In this document: positions 31,677-42,932 of the stretch, piece after piece
Position numbering within the stretch: the stretch's first letter is position 1
How the letters are laid out: the number at the start of each line of letters is the position of its first letter
Source: Vanrija pseudolonga
Taxonomy: Eukaryota > Basidiomycota > Tremellomycetes > Trichosporonales > Trichosporonaceae
Length of the DNA: 64,000 nt
NCBI RefSeq assembly: GCF_020906515.1
Contig: NC_085849.1
Coordinates: 558,001 to 622,000, forward strand
Direction: 5' to 3'
Notes under the pieces: generated by a model
What the model saw: only the letters and a program-made list of their open reading frames with translations
Databases searched by the model: none
What the model was told of the DNA's origin: nothing
Made by a program: the position numbers and the translations under genes

Positions 31677-32939
31677 ATGGCACCCAGCGACAAGGTTGAC
31701 AAGCTGCCGCCGCTCACGCCGGGCGGGCTCATCGGCGCGCTGGCGCTCTTCGCGGCCCTGTTCGCCGTGTCCTTTTTGTTCGTCATGCCGTTTGCCGGCG
31801 CGCTCGTGCGCCTGCGCGCAAACTACAACCCCAAGGCCGTGGGCTTTGCCGACGGCGACGGCGAAGAGCGATAGTGAGTGTGCTGCGAATGGCGGCGGGC
31901 GCGGCGCTGACAGTGGCAGTATCGGCCCAAGGATCAACGGCCTGCTCAGCTGCATGAAGCGCACGATCACCATCGAGGGATGGTACGGGCTGTACAAGGG
32001 TGCGTTGCCTGGCCATTGGACTGTCGCTGACGTGCAGGCTGGGTCGCGGTCACCCTCGGCGGCTTGATCACCATCTTCGTCACGGCCGTCTTCATCGGCG
32101 GCACCCTCCTGACGCAGATGTCCAAGGTCACGCCGGGCACCAAGGTGCCGCCGCCACCTTCGGTCGCGGGCATGATCGTCACGAGCATCCTCTACATCCC
32201 CATCATGGTGGCCGTCGCCGTGCCGTGCAAGATTATCGAGGTGCGCGCCATCACGACGCCGTACCGCCTCCCATGGAGCATCAAGGGCTCGCTCAACATC
32301 CTCCTGTCGGACAGGGAGCGCGCGAACCCGACAGCGCTGTACCGCACCCCCGGGCTTGTCGTCGTCGTGCTCCTCCGCTCGCTCGTCTTCGCCCTCCTGC
32401 AGCACGGGCTCAAGAACCTCCTCGGGCTCGGGCACCACATGCGCAAGGTCGCACCCAAGGGGGACAGCGTTGTCGAGCGGGCCGTCGCCGCGCTGGCAGA
32501 CAACGCCGACAAGCAGCCGGCCGGCGCGCCGACGTGGCGCTGGGCCGTCTTCTTCACGATCTGCCTCCTCTCCGCCGCGTGGGAGACGCCGCTGCTCGTC
32601 ATCATGGCCAAGCTGTGCGTCCAGCCCAACCTCGGCCGCAAGGACCCGCTGGGCGCGCACGCGCCCGTGCCCACCAACGACGAGGAGGAGCTCGACCAGC
32701 TCGAGCGCGAGATCAACGGCCACGAAGAGGTCGACGACGCGCTCCGCCGCGAGACCGAGCTCGAGAGCCTGCGCCTCGCTGGTGGCAACGAGGACGACGT
32801 GATCACCCTCCGGCCGGCCACAGCAGAGCCCTACGCTGGCTTCATGGACGCGCTCCGCAAGATCCAGGAGGAGGAGGGCACGCCCGCCCTCTACCGCGGC
32901 TGGTACTTTACAAGTATTGGCGCGTGTATGGGCATGTGA
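31677..32939 (+). CDS. Degenerate mitochondrial-carrier-like membrane protein (392 aa)
   Basis: The exons are 31677..31873, 31920..31999 and 32038..32939; introns of 46 and 38 nt have GTGAGT and GTGCGT donors and CTGAC branch words. The protein has several hydrophobic segments and pieces of the solute-carrier repeat: 'GLLSCMKRTITIEGWYGLYK' in the first third and 'AGFMDALRKIQEEEGTPALY' at the C-terminus, each followed by G-W. The usual PX[DE]XX[KR] signatures are degenerate: 'PFAGALVRLR', 'PCKIIEVR' (charges swapped) and 'PLLVIMAKL'. That is typical of non-transporting relatives such as Ugo1 or MTCH, which sit in the outer mitochondrial membrane (family knowledge; the role here is inferred). 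The last repeat looks cut short at the TGA; a GTGAGC donor overlaps the stop, so a further 3' exon is possible. Confidence 0.72.
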
Positions 32940-33833
32940 GCGGAGCCGGTGATGCATCTATGGAGCATGTGCAGGGCGTCGGGGGTGCTGACATCGGCGC
33001 AACTGAGCCCTCCCTCCAGTGTAGCATCTTCACCACAGCTGACCCTACCTTCCTTTGCTCATCCACAGTGGGAAACAGAGAGCTGCCGTTGACAGCTCTG
33101 CCTAGGGTCTATAGTGACTCGAGCTTGGGAATGCGATAGGCCTAGAGCTGGTTCCAGCGATACTTACTCCGCCATTCGGTAGTAGGGTACGGCGGCTCCG
33201 AGGACGGGTTGTCGGCGCAAATGCATTCCACTGACGAGTTCGTTTGCTATCTCAGCTCTCTGATAGCAACTCCTGTCGAAGAGGAGGGCTTCGTCGATGC
33301 GAGACGTGTGTCGACGGCTTGTGATCGACGACGATTGCTGACGTGGGGAGGTGGCGGGAAGGTTGATCGGCCGTCGGTGGGCGATCTGGACATGGGCGGT
33401 CTGGGCATGGCCCTCGGTTTGTGATCAGCATTCAGTGTGCACCTAAACACCAAGGGCGTCCGGGGGCTACCGTGGCGCAACGACGCTGTCGACGGGCAAA
33501 GGGTGTGTTGTCGAGTGTTGGGCACTGTCGAAGGGAAGGGAGGAGAGGTGTGAGCGCTGCTGTGTGCCGTCGAACGGGTACATGCGTCCAGTGAGAGGTA
33601 CGCCGCTGGTCGACTCGGCTGAGTTCCACAAGAGTCCACTACATGCAAAGTGATAGATGACAACGTTGTGCAAAGGAGACACAAACAGACAGGAGCGGGG
33701 AAGAGACAGCCACCCCGGCGTGGAATCAACACCCCCTCCAGCTGCAGATCCCAACAATCTAGCAACAAACACCGCAAACAACACGATAACAAAGCAAGCC
33801 GAGCAGCCCGAGCAAGCCGAGCCCCGCGCCAAA

Positions 33834-33891
33834 CCCGCCCGCCCGCCCGCCCGCCCGCCCGCCCGCTCACCCGCTCACCTGCCCGCCCGCA
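33834..33891. repeat. (CCCG)n microsatellite
   Basis: About nine nearly perfect CCCG/CCGC units followed by interrupted copies with CTCAC variants. Confidence 0.9.
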
Positions 33892-34330
33892 GAAACCTCG
33901 GTTTCGAGCTGCGGCAAGCTCTGTGGAATACCGCAAACCCGGCACGCGGTCGCCTGGGGACCCGCGTGGACCCGGGTCACCTCCGCGCGTGTATCGGGGT
34001 TGTTGGTGTGGAGGGGCTGGTGGATACCGCAGCTATCGCTTGACGAGTCGATAGCGAGCGCGAGCAATACCAAACCCGATGCAAATGCGGATAGTCTATC
34101 TACGTCACATGGTGTTTGAGCGCTTCTGTCGCGTCGAGTACTCGTATCCATTGGCTGCAAACTCGCGCATAGCGACAACTAGACGTCACATGGCGCTTAT
34201 CGTCCAGTGACTAGTGGAGCTGATGGGCAATAGCAAGCCACTAAGCAACGTTGTTGGCCGCGCGTACCATGTCAACGTGGGCCGTGCACAACGTGTTGTC
34301 GCGTCGCCTAGTGGCTGGTGGCTAATCGTC

Positions 34331-34367
34331 GCGCCGTCTATCGCCAAGGTTGCGCCGTATCGCCAAG
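34331..34367. repeat. 21-bp tandem pair
   Basis: GCGCCGTcTATCGCCAAG is followed after 3 bp by GCGCCGTATCGCCAAG. Confidence 0.7.
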
Positions 34368-36991
34368 TATGGAGAGATCGTGCTGACAGCTAACCGACCT
34401 GACGTCAACGTGCGTGCGGGGCATGCGCGGCTGCGGCGGCCAACTAACCAATGCCAGCGGTCAAGGCGGCCGCATGACCGCGGGCCCCACCATCACCTGA
34501 CCAACGAGGAGAGATCGTTGCCAAGATGGCAGCCTCGCAAACCTCGCACCACCCACACCCCACTCTGCCCCCCACTTTGGTCTACCGAGCCAGCGGCCGA
34601 ACCGCGGGCCCCACTTGGCCCCACTGCACCCCACTCGATAGGCAACAAGCCAACATGCCAATCAAGACGGCCCTCGTGGTCCAGACCAAACGTGCCTATC
34701 AATCCTTGTTGGCGTGCTCCACTTACAATTGGAGCACTGGAGCACATGACCTCCCCGTGGCGACGTTGGCGCGATAACTCCACTCGCAAGCGCCAGTCGA
34801 GGCTGAATGCACAGTATTTCCGAGCACGTCGGCTGCCTCGTCGCACCCGGCTCGCCGCTCGGTCGGAATGTCTGCGTGCTGCAATACCAAATCGCACTGT
34901 AAATCGCTCAGCGATACCAAACGGTCCAAGGCGGCATTCACCAATGCCTTTGCCGCTGACAGCCACTCGTTCCCCGCAGAGATACCATGTGACCGTTGTG
35001 CGCAGCACGTTCCTCCACGCGAACCACACCATGCTCGGTACGCTCGCTCGCGTCGCCGATAACAGCGACTCCAGCACGTTCCAATCGCGTCGGCGCCGCG
35101 TTGCAGTTCGATATTCATGCCTTGGCGGGCGGCCAAGCGGCCGCGTCGCGAGGATAGTCGCTTCCCTATCGCCAACGACCAGCGTCATGTGCTATCGCTC
35201 TGTAATTTGTTCGCCCGATCCTCGCAACATGTTTGGTCTGATTACGAGTGCGATGAGGAACTCCGGTGGAGCAGGCCAAGGCCATCGGTCAGCGAGAAGC
35301 AGGCTCGGCGGGGTTCCATCGCTTGGTCGGTCGGAATGTCCTCTTGCCAAGGTCACCGCTGGCCAAGTCTCGACCAGGCTCCACCTCGGGACCCACCGAG
35401 ATGGAGCTCTCATTCCCACTTGCACTTGTCATGCCAGAATCCCGCATACCGTCGGTGTTGCACCGACCCGTGTCACCGCGTACCGAGACTCGTTAGTCGC
35501 CACGGCCGCCTCGACGCGCCGAGCGAGCGACGCGACAAGGTCTCCAGCACCGTGTCGCCTTGACTCTGGTCAGCGGCTAGGCGTTGTCGCGTTCCTTCTG
35601 CTACTGCTCGCCGTCGGGCAGAATGTTTCTTGATTCAGAACCAGCGTCACGAGCATGGTGGACGGGGCCGTCCGTATGAGTCAGAGTCAAGTCACGGGCC
35701 TGTGGAGCCTCCACTAGTCCACTGTCGGCGGTGGTGGCCGCTATCATCTGATCGCATCTGCACCACAATGCTGACTGAGATGAATGCGCTACGATCGGCT
35801 TGGCGCAGTCCCACACCAATGGAAGCTATCTTTGCAACCCTGCGGCGACGCTGGCGGCCACTCTGGCCGCCATGCAGCACCCTCCCGGGCGCTCCACGGA
35901 CGCCGCGGCGCCGCCGCGAATGTTCGCCCGGCCGCACACGCGCGCCGTTCGGCATGCCCGCGGGCGGCGGTCGCCACGACTCTGCGGTGGAACGGTGGCC
36001 GCGTGCGGCGCCCGGCGGGCGGGCGATGTGCTGCGGCGTTGGCTCGGGCCGTGTTACGGGCCGCGGGGCAGTCACTCGTACCAAACACGACGGTGACCGC
36101 GATCTGCGAAATACGCGTCACTGAAGTGTCGTGGCGCGCCTCTTTCCCGCCGGAGTCAAAATAACGTCGTCGTCGCGTGCACTCTACGTACTGCGGTCCA
36201 GATCAAGCACACTGACTGCACACATGCTCTATCTCGGCTCGATATAGACGATGCAGCGGGCGCCGATACGCATCTACGTCGGCATCTTGTTACCGGCCGC
36301 GGACGGCTGAGGGGGGTGGATTATCGCGGCGCCCGTCATCGTCAGCGTCGTAGCCGGATGGTGGCAGTGGAGCACCGAACGCCGAGAAGAAGCCGTCAAC
36401 GCCCGCCAGCGTCGAGAATCCGTCGGCGACTCTATGGCGGCCGGCGGTACGCTCGTCTCGCTCGCTTCTGCAACGCCGCCGGCGCCGGCGTCGACGGTCC
36501 CCGGTGGACGGTCGCCGGCGTCGGTGAGCGCCGACGCAGTGTAAGTGGCCGCCGAGAGTGGCTGCCGGCCGCGGAGCTGGATGTGGCACACCGAAGTAGG
36601 CGAAGACGCCCGCCCACCGGCCGACGCTTCACTCGTCTCGCTCGCTTCGTGTCGCTGTCGTCGTCGTATCGGAGAGCACCGAGAGCGTACAGAAGCGAGC
36701 AGAGCGAGCGGGCGAGGATGGCGGCCGCGGCGCGCACTCACGGCGCCGCGGTGCGCGCAGGAGGCGGCTCCATCGGCGCCCGCCGCATGTTCGCACTCGT
36801 TCGGGCGCCGTCGTTCCCAGAACGGCACATCGGCGCAGAGAATAGCTCGCTTGGACATCTTATCACGGCGACGTCGGCGCGGGGTGGACGACGTAGACGG
36901 CTCCGAAGAGGAAAAGCACACGCGTAGGCGACGTCAGCGATACTGCTGGGTCTGGTTGGTTACAGTCGCGCCGGCACACGCATCTCGGTAG

Positions 36992-37046
36992 CCTGATTCC
37001 AGCGACTCCCCCGGCCGTGGCTTGATTCCAGCTCGCTCGGCCACGG
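36992..37046. repeat. Diverged tandem pair of about 28 bp
   Basis: Two copies share (C/T)TGATTCCAGC and a GGCCGTGG or GGCCACGG end. Confidence 0.65.
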
Positions 37047-37145
37047 ACATGCACATCGTATCGAGCACACGACCGAGTCGCATAAACCGTTCGGAGCTCT
37101 CCTTGCCAACAACTTGCGAAGACCGCAACGTCGGGGTTACTTCGA

Positions 37146-37183
37146 ACACATGACGCAGTCCAAACTTGACCACATGACGCAGT
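37146..37183. repeat. 24-bp spaced direct repeat
   Basis: CACATGACGCAGT occurs twice, 24 bp apart. Confidence 0.75.
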
Positions 37184-37440
37184 ACACGCGATTGCTCCCA
37201 TGGATCTCTGCAGCATCTCGATCGGATATCAGATTCCAGCCACTCGGAGCTCGTCCGCGGCCCACTACGGTGGAGCCGTGTCGCCCACTATGACACCCGT
37301 GACGTGGGTGGTATCTTGCGGAACTGGGGCGGCTGGGTATCAAGTGGGGCGGAGAAGTGTCCACAATCGCGGTCATGGTGGTGGGGCGGAGAGCGCGGAG
37401 ATCTGGCCACCGTAACGGATGCCACCGAAGCGGATACCGC

Positions 37441-37480
37441 GGCGGATAGTGGTCCACTGTAGCGGATAGTGGTCCACTGT
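37441..37480. repeat. Perfect 20-bp tandem pair
   Basis: GCGGATAGTGGTCCACTGT is repeated head to tail with one mismatch in the first base of the unit. The near identity shows a recent duplication. Confidence 0.9.
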
Positions 37481-39776
37481 CAGTCACGGTTTATGCGCTT
37501 CCGACGGTCTTGCCGCGACCCATCGTGACGTCGAGCCGAGCTCGCTCCACCCCGATAGCATGGGGAACGGCGCCATGGTCTGCCCCGTGACCGCTTTACC
37601 GCCGGCACTGGCTCGTTTCCGCGGTATGGTGTTCCGCGCGCAGCGATTCCGAGCGCCCCAGCTCGCACTTCCTCGGCACGGGCGAGCCCCGATTCCTCGG
37701 CTGGAATAATCCTCGGCATATGGCAGCAGTGACGCTGCGCGCTGGGGCGAGCGAGCGGCGAATGGCGCCGCCGCTTGGCCTGCGTCATTAGCATTTGGCA
37801 TAATGCAGCCTATTGGAAGTAAACGAGTTGCTTGGCGCGAGATTGGCTCCCAAACAACTCTGGTGTCGCGAGCGTGCCGAAGTGAGCCGCGACCCAGCCG
37901 ACACTCCGACACGCTTGGCAGACGTAGGTCGCTTCTACAGCGGCATGGGGAGGGGCTAGTTAGCGCGCGTACCGAGTGCAGAAGCGAGCGCGGCGCGACG
38001 GCCGCTTCGCTCGGCGCTTCAGTCTGGTTGTTTGCAGCCAGCGAGCGAGCGACACGGTCCAGTGGGAGCTTATCGCGCCAAGTCGCACCGTGTCAGTGGC
38101 GTGTGGTGGGTGGACCAGTGGGCCAAGCCTGGCCCACGCGACACGGCTCCACACCGAGGTCGCTTGCAGCATTCGCTTCAAGCACCGACGATTCACCGAC
38201 CCCACTCTGCACAAGCGACCTTACACCGTTTGGCGATAACACTATGCATGCGGCGTGTACCGAGCGCACCGATCGCGTTCCGACCGGAGAGAGCGACGTC
38301 GCTGTGGGTCGCGCCGACCCGCTCTTCGCCCGCTACATCGGCGCGGATGCGGCATCCGCACGGCCCACGGCCCATGGCCCACGTCAATGCAGCAAACAGC
38401 CAGACTCGCTTGCGGCGCCAGGAAGCGCGCAAAGTTTGCGCGACGAATGCCGCCGGCAAATGCGACACGTGAGGCGCTTCCGGGCGGAGCCAGCCAAGCC
38501 AATCCTAAGCGAGGTGGCAGCGTCGCGGAAGCCGCCTATCCGACGTCGTTCCGCGCATTTGTCCGTCGGTAGCCTGCCGCAACCTGCCGCAGTCATGCAG
38601 CGTGCGTCCAGCGCGGCCCAGCGGCCCTTTGGTCGTGCCATGCGCCGGGCGGGCAGTAGGACCGATATGGCGGACTCGCCGCTATGCCCGCCCACAACCG
38701 CGCTCAACCCGCGCATATACCGGGCGGGGTGGAGCAACAATGTGCCGTGTGCTCGCAAAATACGCCGGACAGTGGGCCCACATGGCCCGTTGGGTCGGGC
38801 CTGCGTTGCGCCGTGTAGCGCGCATGTTGGCGCGGGTGCGGGTGCGGGTACGGCGCGGCACTTCCTGCATACTGCCTGCTCCCCCACTCCTCCGTTATGC
38901 CGTGCCGCTGGAGTATTCCGAGCGTTTGTATTCCGACCGTTGTAATCCCGTTGCCAAGCTACTCTGGCCAACTGTATTCCCGCGGCATAGCTGTTTGTCC
39001 AGCGTATTGCCTTGCTTTGCCTGGGTCGGTGTTGTCACCGAGCCATTGTATTCCCGGGCCAAGCCCAGCTCTCGCACCACTGTCCGTGCCGTGCTTCCGC
39101 TGAATACCGGCCGCGCCGGCTCGATCCCGTGGCTCGTAGATCCGTGGCTTCGCTTGACTTGCAAGACCCGTGGCATTGGGTGCAGTGAGCTACGCATGCA
39201 TGCACAGATCCTCGGATAAGATATGCCTTGGCGTTTGGCGAGGATCATGTGGTCGGCAGTTGGCAGGCAGTTGGGGAGACTGCCGACTGGGGCGGGCTGG
39301 CGGCCAGCGAGCAAACGAGCAAGCTTCGCTTGTGGCTGCTCGCTTGGCCTAGCGGACAGGACAGTATCGTCCGCGGCCGTGCACGCTGCTCGAAGCGATT
39401 CCAGTGGCTCGGCACGCTCGTCAGCATGTTCCATGCACAGAAGGGCAGGCTCCGGCGTGGCTCGGCGTGGTTCCGGCGCCGCCTTCGCCGGAGGTGGCAC
39501 ATGGGTCGGCTGCGGGCCAGGACATTTCGGCGCAGCACCGCAGGACAATCCACCGGAATAGACACGCTGCACGCCGTATTTGGCGGCATCGGCAGCTCGA
39601 GCCCATGTGTACACGGCCTTGGCGAGTCATGGGGTGGAGATTAGCGGCTGGGTGCTGCGCCGAGACATGTGCTCTCGCTTTGTAGCGGCAGCCGAGCATG
39701 TGCTGCCCGCGTTTGTTGTCGGCTCGCAGTCGGCTTGGGGGCTCTTTGCCCGAACATTCGGCCCGCTAACACAGCG

Positions 39777-39844
39777 GAGCATGTGGGCGACGGCGTCTTC
39801 GGCTCGCCAAGTGTGCTGGAGCATGTGGTCGACGGCGTCTTCGG
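39777..39844. repeat. 26-bp direct repeat, 42 bp apart
   Basis: GAGCATGTGG, one variable base, then CGACGGCGTCTTCGG occurs twice (25 of 26 bases identical). Confidence 0.85.
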
Positions 39845-40510
39845 AACTTGGCGCCACGGTTCCAGAGTGGAGCACGCCGTGGCATTGCTATCGACTACGT
39901 CGGTTGCCCGCCTCGCACCGCCGAGAGCACATGCTCAAGCCCGCTCCACGAGGAGTAGCCCGACCATTCGGCTAGCCAAGGCGTGTACCATGTGCTCGCG
40001 GCTGGCTTGTCCACTTGGGCCAGGGCTATCTCGGCCCAAAGCCATGTGCAGCCTCTTCGGCGACGTCATACATGCGTCCTTCGCACCACACCACACATGC
40101 TCGAGTGGACGCCTATGCACTCGGCGACCAGCTTAGCCTTCTCGGCGTTGCTCTTGGCTGTGTTTGCCCGAATGCCCATGTGGACAGTACTGATCTATCT
40201 CAGAGCTGGGCATGTGGGTCCTCGTGGAGCGGCTCCGCCGAGTCGCTTGTCATGCCGCGCTCCACATGACAAGCGTACTTGGCCCCGCGGCTGGCCGTGT
40301 GCTCATGTCGGATTCGCTATCTCGGGATGACTGGGCACGCGGCTCCTCGTGACTCTTGCGTCGCCGCGTCGCTTGCAGTGTCTCGTATCACATGGTAAGC
40401 GGCGCTTGGCCGCGCTCGGCAGCTTGGAAGTAGCTTGGCCTGCGTGCTGTTGTCGGGCAGCTCCAGTACGCACCATGTGCTCGTCTCTCCCCCGGCCGCG
40501 GCTGGAGACG

Positions 40511-41010
40511 CCGAGATAGTACCTGCCCATGTGTCTAGCTTGCGGGTACTCTCCGCGAGGAGGTGGCTGCATATGGGTGTTGTGGTCTCATGCTGCCAGT
40601 TGTCGCCCTCGCTTGCCGACATCGGTCTTCTCCAAAGACGACCATGTGCCCGCTGTCGTTTCCGCGTGCTCGTCAGCCCGAGATAGTACCTGTCACATGT
40701 ATGCTTCGCTTGCACGTCTCAGACACGACTGCGAAACGCATGCCAGCACATGGGTGCACGCTTCGGCATGGGCCTTGGTCACCGGCCTCTCGGTCATCTC
40801 CACGCAGAACAATGTGGACGGAACGGTTTCACACATGCTCCGTGTCCCGAGATAGTACCTGCGACATGTGCTCCGCACTCGGCACTGACGTCGCTCCCAG
40901 GTGCACAGCAGGCCTACTCCGTGTGCCACGCAATGCCATGCCAGGATCGACCAGCCATGTGTTGGGCACGGAGACGAGCGAGAAGGCGCTCCAAGCTTCG
41001 AACGCGCTGT
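40511..41010. repeat. Degenerate satellite-like units of about 168 bp
   Basis: CCGAGATAGTACCTG recurs at about 40511, 40679 and 40849 (167-170 bp apart), each followed within 5 bp by CATGT. The first two units also match inside at corresponding offsets (CAyATGGGTG and CGGTCwTCTCCA). The reverse complement CTATCTCGG occurs at about 40028 and 40316. The third unit is much more diverged. Confidence 0.6.
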
Positions 41011-42893
41011 CGAGATGGTGTGCGGCGAGTGCTGTATTAGTCAGTCCAGCGTGGTCGGGGAACAGAGGCAGCCTCCCGAGGCACTCGAGTAGAATAGCCA
41101 GAACGCTCATGGCCGGAGGAGCATACATCATGCGGCAGGCTACCAGCTTCGTCTGCGCGGGGAGTGTGTCAGAGCAGAGTGCGCCACAAACGTTGTCACC
41201 CAGGTGTCGAGTGCCACATCACGATGCACGGACCACCAGACACTCTACAGCGCCTACAGAGCTCTCGAGTGAGATGAATCTCACTACCTATGAGACTACT
41301 AGAGAACGCAGTGAAGAGGAAGAGCAGTGGTCTCACTTGTGCGCGTGGCAGGAAGGAAGCGTTTGGTGGGATCCTCCACCGCATGATCTCGATCTGTGCG
41401 TCTGTCGTGCATTTCTATGACATGCAACTATGCTTTCCAGTTCTGTCTTCCCGGAGGGAGACGACCCGTACACCTGGACAAGTGATCTCATAGCACTGAC
41501 AAGAGTGAAGCGGGGAGAGATACGAGGGGACGATGTGAAGCACTGCCTCGGTATCGATGCCCAGGCCGTTGTTCAGCCATGGTCTACAACGAGCCCGTCA
41601 CAACTGGTGCACCCGTCTCCATACCAGTCCCTCGGATTCCTCCCAACAACGTCCGACTCCCGTCTTCTGATCTCGTCCGCGGCGGAAAGAGGAGCGGCCA
41701 AGGAGGTCGGCGGGCCGAAGGCCATCCACGGGCGAGTTGCACAGTGAGCCTCCCTCCTCCGACCGGTCCACCAGCTCCGAGGGGACTTCCCTTCCTCCCT
41801 CAATCGGCGACCGGGCACGCCGACCAGCCGGTTCGGTGCAGCTCGCCGTCCGGCGTGGACGCTCACCGGCTGAACAAGGCGCCGAGTTGGACGAGTGGCA
41901 CCCGGATCCGCGTGGGGGAGGGAGGAGGGTGCACAGGCCTCCGGGCGGCGGCAGTCTGCTGCTACGGCACGCATTCATCCACCCAGGCGTAGCCCGACTC
42001 ATGAGCGGTACGTGCCCGTCCGCAAAGCCAAGCCCATCCGAGCCGTACCCACCACCCTCAACACTCTCCCACTTCGGCCCGACCTCGCCGCGGCACAAGC
42101 AGCAGCAACGCACGCCCTTCGGCGCACCGATATCGCGGTGCCTCCTCTCGCCTGCTCGGTATCGCTCATTCCGCGCGCTGTATCCGGGATAACGGTGAGT
42201 GGGGGGCCCGGGTACCCCCATCCGCAGCGGCACGAGTGCCGCTCTCGCCGAGGAATCGGGCCCACCGACCACCGAGCGCGCGCCACGGCCACGCCGGTGC
42301 GTACGGACGCCTCTCCCCCGGACACGGTGGTCGGCAGGCGTCTACCGACGACGATTGTACCGCGTCCAGCCGTCGTCGCTCCGGTGGTCGGTGCTCTGCC
42401 CTGCCCCCACTCCACGCGCGGCATATCCACTCCATCTCTAGGAAGTACAATGTGCCGGCTCCCCCGGGCCATTTCCTCGGGCCGTCGTGCGCCGTGCCGT
42501 GCCGCTAGACGGGCCGCTGGGTGTGCTGTTTGCTGGCAGTACTGCCGCGCGGCACGGTGCGGTGCGGCGCAGCTCGGCCCATTCTCGGCAGTGCTGGGCT
42601 TGGCTTGGCTCGCGGCGCGCTGGCCGTCCGGACGAAGCAAGCAAACACGCCCACGCCCGTATCAACGCCGTCTGCGCCGATACCGGAGGCAGCGTCGATC
42701 TAACCCCGTTCGATTGTGCGTGCGGCATGTATCACCGCACGCTGGCCAGCGCCAACGCCGCACGCTAGCCCGCCCACAGCCGCACGCAGCCGCTTCCCCC
42801 TCCCCTTGCCCTACCCTCCCTGAGGCAAAACTGGTAAACCCCCACCGAACCGGGCCGCAGTGCGCCGCGCTGCTCCCTGCCGCAGTATACCGC

Positions 42894-42932
42894 GAACGGG
42901 AATAGCCAGCCCACTGAACGGGAATAGCTGGC
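42894..42932. repeat. 22-bp spaced direct repeat
   Basis: GAACGGGAATAGCyrGC occurs twice. GGGAATA is the complement of the TATTCCC words scattered at 38.9-39.1 kb. Confidence 0.75.

Noticed and set aside
32000-33139. A 379-codon frame overlapping the carrier-like gene
   Set aside because: Shadow frame of the long third exon; Arg/Pro/Gly-rich.
33834-33891. Telomere-like array
   Set aside because: The unit is CCCG, not a TTAGGG-type repeat, and it is internal and short.
34350-35633. A 427-codon frame in the desert
   Set aside because: Arg/Ser/Pro/Thr-rich with no domain and no conserved motif; overlapping frames on both strands are equally long.
36316-36927. Opposed 203- and 215-codon frames
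   Set aside because: Both are Arg/Ala/Ser-rich and mirror each other; no domain. A short hydrophobic stretch in another frame near 36330 is too little to call a gene.
37803-38945. A 380-codon frame in the desert
   Set aside because: Chance openness in GC-rich DNA; composition dominated by Arg, Ala, Ser and Pro with no repeat or domain.
41895-42905. A 336-codon frame with a GTGAGT...CAG stretch near 42190-42230
   Set aside because: The intron-like words do not join two convincing coding frames, and no domain is seen.
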